10,389 nucleotides of DNA. It comes from Larix sibirica (Eukaryota > Streptophyta > Pinopsida > Pinales > Pinaceae). The translations under genes were made by a program, and so were the position numbers. The DNA lies in NCBI GenBank assembly GCA_004151065.3, contig NWUY0300000638.1:71358-81746 (forward strand), read 5' to 3'. The notes beneath the pieces were generated by a model that searched no databases, had not been told where the DNA came from, and saw nothing but the letters and a program-made list of their open reading frames with translations. Shown here piece after piece: positions 8,479-10,389 of the stretch; the first letter of the stretch is position 1, and each line of letters begins with the position of its first letter.

Positions 8479-9045
8479 TTTATCGGGATTAAAGAGGGTA
8501 GAACCGCCCTTGGGATGCCTAGTTCGGGTATTTATCCCGATGGACATTTCGATAGTGGGTTGGTTTCCTTGCATTTTTTGCATCTCTGCTTCCTCTTCTC
8601 TAGCTTCCTTATGATATTTCCTCGCTACTCTTTTCGAAGGTCTTTCGAAAGACTCATCCTCCGAGGACACAGAGATTTCTGGTGGCTTATTTCTTGTCAT
8701 TTTTGCATAGGAAGGGGGAGGGGAGATGCCTAAAGGAGTACCGAGTTGGGATGCCTCTACGATTCCATTCTCCATTGCTTGAGGAGCACTCTGCTGCTCA
8801 GTCTCCTTGATTGTTGGCTCTGAAATTTCTGGAACCGTGCTGAGAATTTCAAAAGGATTTTTAGCCTGCTGCAAATGAGGGGTCTGAGCTCCCTTCTCCC
8901 TGTGTCGGCCTTGAAATGTGAGCGTTAGTCCCCAGAGGCGCTCCTTTACCTTTGGTTCTACTTTTTTTTTTGTCGGGGCTGCTTTTTGAACCTATGTCCA
9001 TTGTTCTCCTTTCAAATTCTCAGTGTCTTCCTCAGCCTTCTTTTT

Positions 9046-9087
9046 GCAATGCCTTGCAAAATGTCTGTATCCGTGGCAATGTCTTCA
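9046..9087 (-). other. CCHC zinc knuckle of ORF1, first Cys replaced by a stop
   Basis: Directly after QLPFK the frame reads stop-RHCHGYRHFARHC. Spacing fits C-x2-C-x4-H-x4-C if the first residue was Cys, so TGT or TGC changed to TGA at 9087-9085. The second Cys is at 9078-9076, His at 9063-9061 and the last Cys at 9048-9046. This knuckle type follows DUF4283 in many plant LINE ORF1 proteins and binds single-stranded nucleic acid. Confidence 0.8.
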
Positions 9088-9480
9088 TTTAAATGGAAGC
9101 TGCTCGTAATCCAGTTCTTGGATGTGAGACCAGTCCACCACCATAATTTTTATGGCTTCTAGTAACCCCACTTCCAGGTCCACCTCAACACATATCCTTG
9201 CGCAGGAGTACTGGTCCTTTTTCTTTGCACGGTCGATATATCTCCTGAGAGTGTTGCAGATGGACTCTAGTGACTTCGGATTCCAGCAATGCAAAGGTAA
9301 ATGGGGGAGGCATACCCATACTGGAACCGCCGATGGCACATCTTGTGTCAGATCAAATTCAGGTGTCCATTTGTTTAAATATAGTCCCCGAGGGCCCATA
9401 AAATATGGACCATTCCCTAAGATGAGGCTTCGATCTTCTACATTATCAAAGACAAAAATAAAGAATCCCTTACCGATGAG

Positions 9481-9540
9481 ATAACTTTTGATGCCTTCAG
9501 TGACAAGAAGATAACTTCTGATGCCTTTAGTGACAAGAGG
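9481..9540 (-). repeat. 30-bp tandem duplication inside ORF1
   Basis: Bases 9481-9510 and 9511-9540 differ at only three positions. The length is a multiple of three, so it adds ten residues (PLVTKGIRSY followed by LLVTEGIKSY) without shifting the frame. It lies in the early part of DUF4283, where one copy is expected between the conserved ESW and GFF segments. Confidence 0.9.
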
Positions 9541-9813
9541 ACGCTAGTTCCTCTGTACCCATGATTCCAGGGATTTGGGGGTGGGCCATAGTCCGGTGAA
9601 CTGCCCGATGAGCCCTCTTTCTGCAAGATTCAGTGCAGCCTGGCAGGATTCTTCAACTAGAAGTGAAACCGTGGGAATGTTGTCAAGCTTCTTTATGAAT
9701 TTTTGCTGAGTTTTAGTCGCTGGACATTTGGAACTAGCAGCAACCAATTTCCTGAAGGCTATTATCTCAAGTGGAGGAGAAGAAGGGACCTCGGGGCCCC
9801 CTCCTGGGCCCAT

Positions 9814-9963
9814 GGCGTGAGATGGAGCAAGATCGTTGTAGCAGAATGCTCCTCAGTAGGGTCGCTGGTCCAGAGGGACAACCAATCTCTCGGGACTAAT
9901 GATGAGGTGAAGGTAATTTAACTACGCATCAGTGCAAAGGTTAATTTAAAGAAGCATCAATGC
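9814..9963 (-). other. Probable LINE 5' UTR with a 27-bp tandem repeat
   Basis: The sequence upstream of ORF1 has no coding signal. At its outer end 9910-9935 and 9937-9963 are imperfect copies with a 27-base period (about four mismatches and one gap). The second copy extends into a perfect inverted repeat, AGAAGCA-tcaa-TGCTTCT, at 9950-9967. The LINE 5' end is placed near here only by the change to AT-rich sequence; there is no second copy in the window to define it. Confidence 0.4.
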
Positions 9964-10168
9964 TTCTATCATTATAAAGTGTTCCAATGAATATCAACAT
10001 TTCCAATGAATTGTAAGAAATGACTTTTTGGTTTGGTAATTTTTTTATTCTACCCTAATGTGGTGCGTAGGTAAATTTACTGACGATTGGTGCATTTTTA
10101 GTTCTAAATCGCACCGACAAATGTATAGATTATATTTTAATTTTTTTAATCATTTCAAAGATGTCCAA
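9964..10168. other. AT-rich spacer between LINE copies
   Basis: No gene is visible. It contains ttccaatgaat twice (9982 and 10001, 19-base period), a perfect palindrome GTAAATTTAC at 10071-10080, and an imperfect hairpin at 10089-10115 (ggtgcattttta against taaatcgcacc with loop gttc). The right end is T-rich and stops at the undetermined base 10169. The hairpin could be a remnant of a DNA-transposon end, but I cannot show it. Confidence 0.4.
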
Positions 10169-10169
10169 N

Positions 10170-10285
10170 GTTTTAGTCTCTTGGAGCATGAGGATATCGG
10201 GAGATTCAACTTTCAAAAGGTCTTTGACTGCTTCGGCTTTCAAGGGGTTCCCTAGACCTCTGTAGTTCCAAGAGACTAATCGCAT
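10170..10285 (-). pseudogene. Second LINE copy: ORF2 N-terminal end (partial)
   Basis: The ATG at 10285-10283 opens a frame beginning MRLVSWNYRGLGNPLK and running through LMLQET to base 10170. It is the first 38 or so residues of the AP-like endonuclease, including the Asn of the first motif and the catalytic Glu of LQET. Tyr stands in place of the usual Cys in NCRG. It keeps CGA and TGG where the first copy has stops at codons 2 and 6. The gene is cut at the undetermined base 10169. Confidence 0.75.
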
Positions 10286-10389
10286 TATTTACCGGGATTG
10301 GATAGGGTAGAATCGCCCTTGGGATGCTCTGTTCTGGTGTTTCTCTCGATGGACATTTCGATAGTGGGTTGGTTTCCTTGCATTTTTTG
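10285..10389 (-). pseudogene. Second LINE copy: ORF1 C-terminal end (partial)
   Basis: The frame is open from the window edge to the TAA at 10287-10285 and ends PKGDSTLSNPGK. It matches the tail of ORF1 in the first copy (PKGGSTLFNPDK), including the EMSI segment before it. This is the poorly conserved C-terminal tail after the zinc knuckle. No lesion is seen in these 34 codons, but the rest of the ORF is outside the window, so its state is unknown. Confidence 0.75.

Larger units (their letters stand above)
8476..9813 (-). pseudogene. LINE ORF1: RNA-binding protein with DUF4283 and CCHC knuckle
   Basis: ORF1 proteins of plant L1 elements bind the element RNA and act as nucleic-acid chaperones. 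The ATG at 9813-9811 is in a strong context (GCCATGG) and an in-frame stop lies about 45 bases upstream. The frame is 446 codons to the TAA at 8478-8476 with no net frameshift. DUF4283 spans about residues 60-205 (LIGQFTGLWPTPKSLESW, GKGFFIFVFDN, PVWVCLPHLPLHCW). A CCHC knuckle follows at codons 243-256, and then a Ser/Pro/Glu-rich tail. Three stops interrupt it: TAG at 9546-9544 after VQRN (probably Trp), TGA at 9087-9085 in place of the first knuckle Cys, and TAG at 8994-8992 (probably Gln). Residues 92-111 are a 10-residue tandem duplication. Confidence 0.88.
3129..9963 (-). mobile_element. L1-like LINE retrotransposon, near full length, composite and decayed
   Basis: Reading right to left there is a probable 5' UTR (9963-9814), ORF1 (9813-8476), ORF2 with endonuclease, reverse transcriptase, zf-RVT and RNase H domains (8476-3269), a short 3' UTR and an A-rich tail ending near 3129. 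This is the complete order of a plant L1-clade element. The RT region is present twice and the copies meet at the NN at 6527-6528, so the right part (6529-9813) and the left part (3129-6526) may come from two members of the family. At least 19 in-frame stops and one frameshift make both ORFs non-functional. I could not find a target-site duplication: the sequence left of the tail (about 3110-3128) does not recur near 9900-10168. Confidence 0.85.
10169..10389 (-). mobile_element. Second copy of the same LINE, ORF1/ORF2 junction only
   Basis: Bases 10174-10389 align to 8365-8580 without indels and with about 20 mismatches over 216 positions by hand count. On the minus strand the copy enters the window inside the ORF1 tail, passes the junction and stops in the endonuclease domain. 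It ends next to the undetermined base 10169, where LINE homology stops, so the copy lacks its 3' portion. LINE copies normally lose the 5' end, not the 3' end, so this border is probably a rearrangement or a contig join. Confidence 0.85.

Noticed and set aside
8875-8960. Possible pair of compensating frameshifts in the ORF1 tail, at the ten-T run (8952-8961) and near 8873
   Set aside because: A second frame also reads plausibly here, but the main ORF1 frame is open through the whole stretch and ends at the expected TAA, so no shift is needed.

Overview
The window looks like nuclear DNA of a plant, probably a seed plant with a repeat-rich genome; the sequence does not let me name the species. 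The reasons are the type of repeats: a Ty1/copia retrotransposon with an initiator-Met-tRNA primer site, and an L1-like LINE of the plant type, whose ORF1 has a DUF4283 plus CCHC-knuckle layout and whose ORF2 has a zf-RVT domain and a C-terminal RNase H. I see no intact host gene, no bacterial-type operon, no tRNA or rRNA and no CRISPR. Everything recognisable lies on the minus strand and is decayed.

Layout from left to right. (1) 1-2711 is the 5' part of a Ty1/copia element read right to left. It has a short 5' LTR (2533-2711) with a TATA box, a primer-binding site (2517-2530), an unusually long leader of about 1.5 kb (993-2516) built partly from decayed direct repeats, a frameshifted gag (about 187-992), and the start of the protease up to its DTG active site at the window edge. 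The rest of pol and the 3' LTR lie outside. (2) 2712-3128 is AT-rich DNA with nothing recognisable. (3) 3129 to about 9963 is L1-like LINE sequence: 3' tail and UTR (3129-3268), ORF2 (8476 down to 3269) and ORF1 (9813 to 8476), plus about 100-150 bp of probable 5' UTR. ORF2 is a composite: about 960-980 bp of the reverse-transcriptase region occurs twice (about 5549-6526 and 6529-7490), and the two copies meet at two undetermined bases (6527-6528). (4) 9964-10168 is AT-rich DNA with small repeats. (5) 10170-10389 is the ORF1/ORF2 junction of a second copy of the same LINE family, about 90% identical, starting next to another undetermined base (10169) and running off the window.

How the parts worked when alive: ORF1 is an RNA-binding protein that packages LINE RNA. 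ORF2 supplies the endonuclease that nicks target DNA, the reverse transcriptase that copies the RNA, and an RNase H. The two ORFs overlap by one base (TAATG) in both LINE copies, which suggests translation of ORF2 by termination-reinitiation. In the copia element gag and protease would be one polyprotein. All these frames now contain stops or frameshifts, so no active element is present here.

I did not find a convincing undescribed system. The points most worth checking are the duplicated RT block at the NN gap (real rearrangement or assembly chimera), the conserved TAATG overlap, and the long repeat-bearing copia leader.
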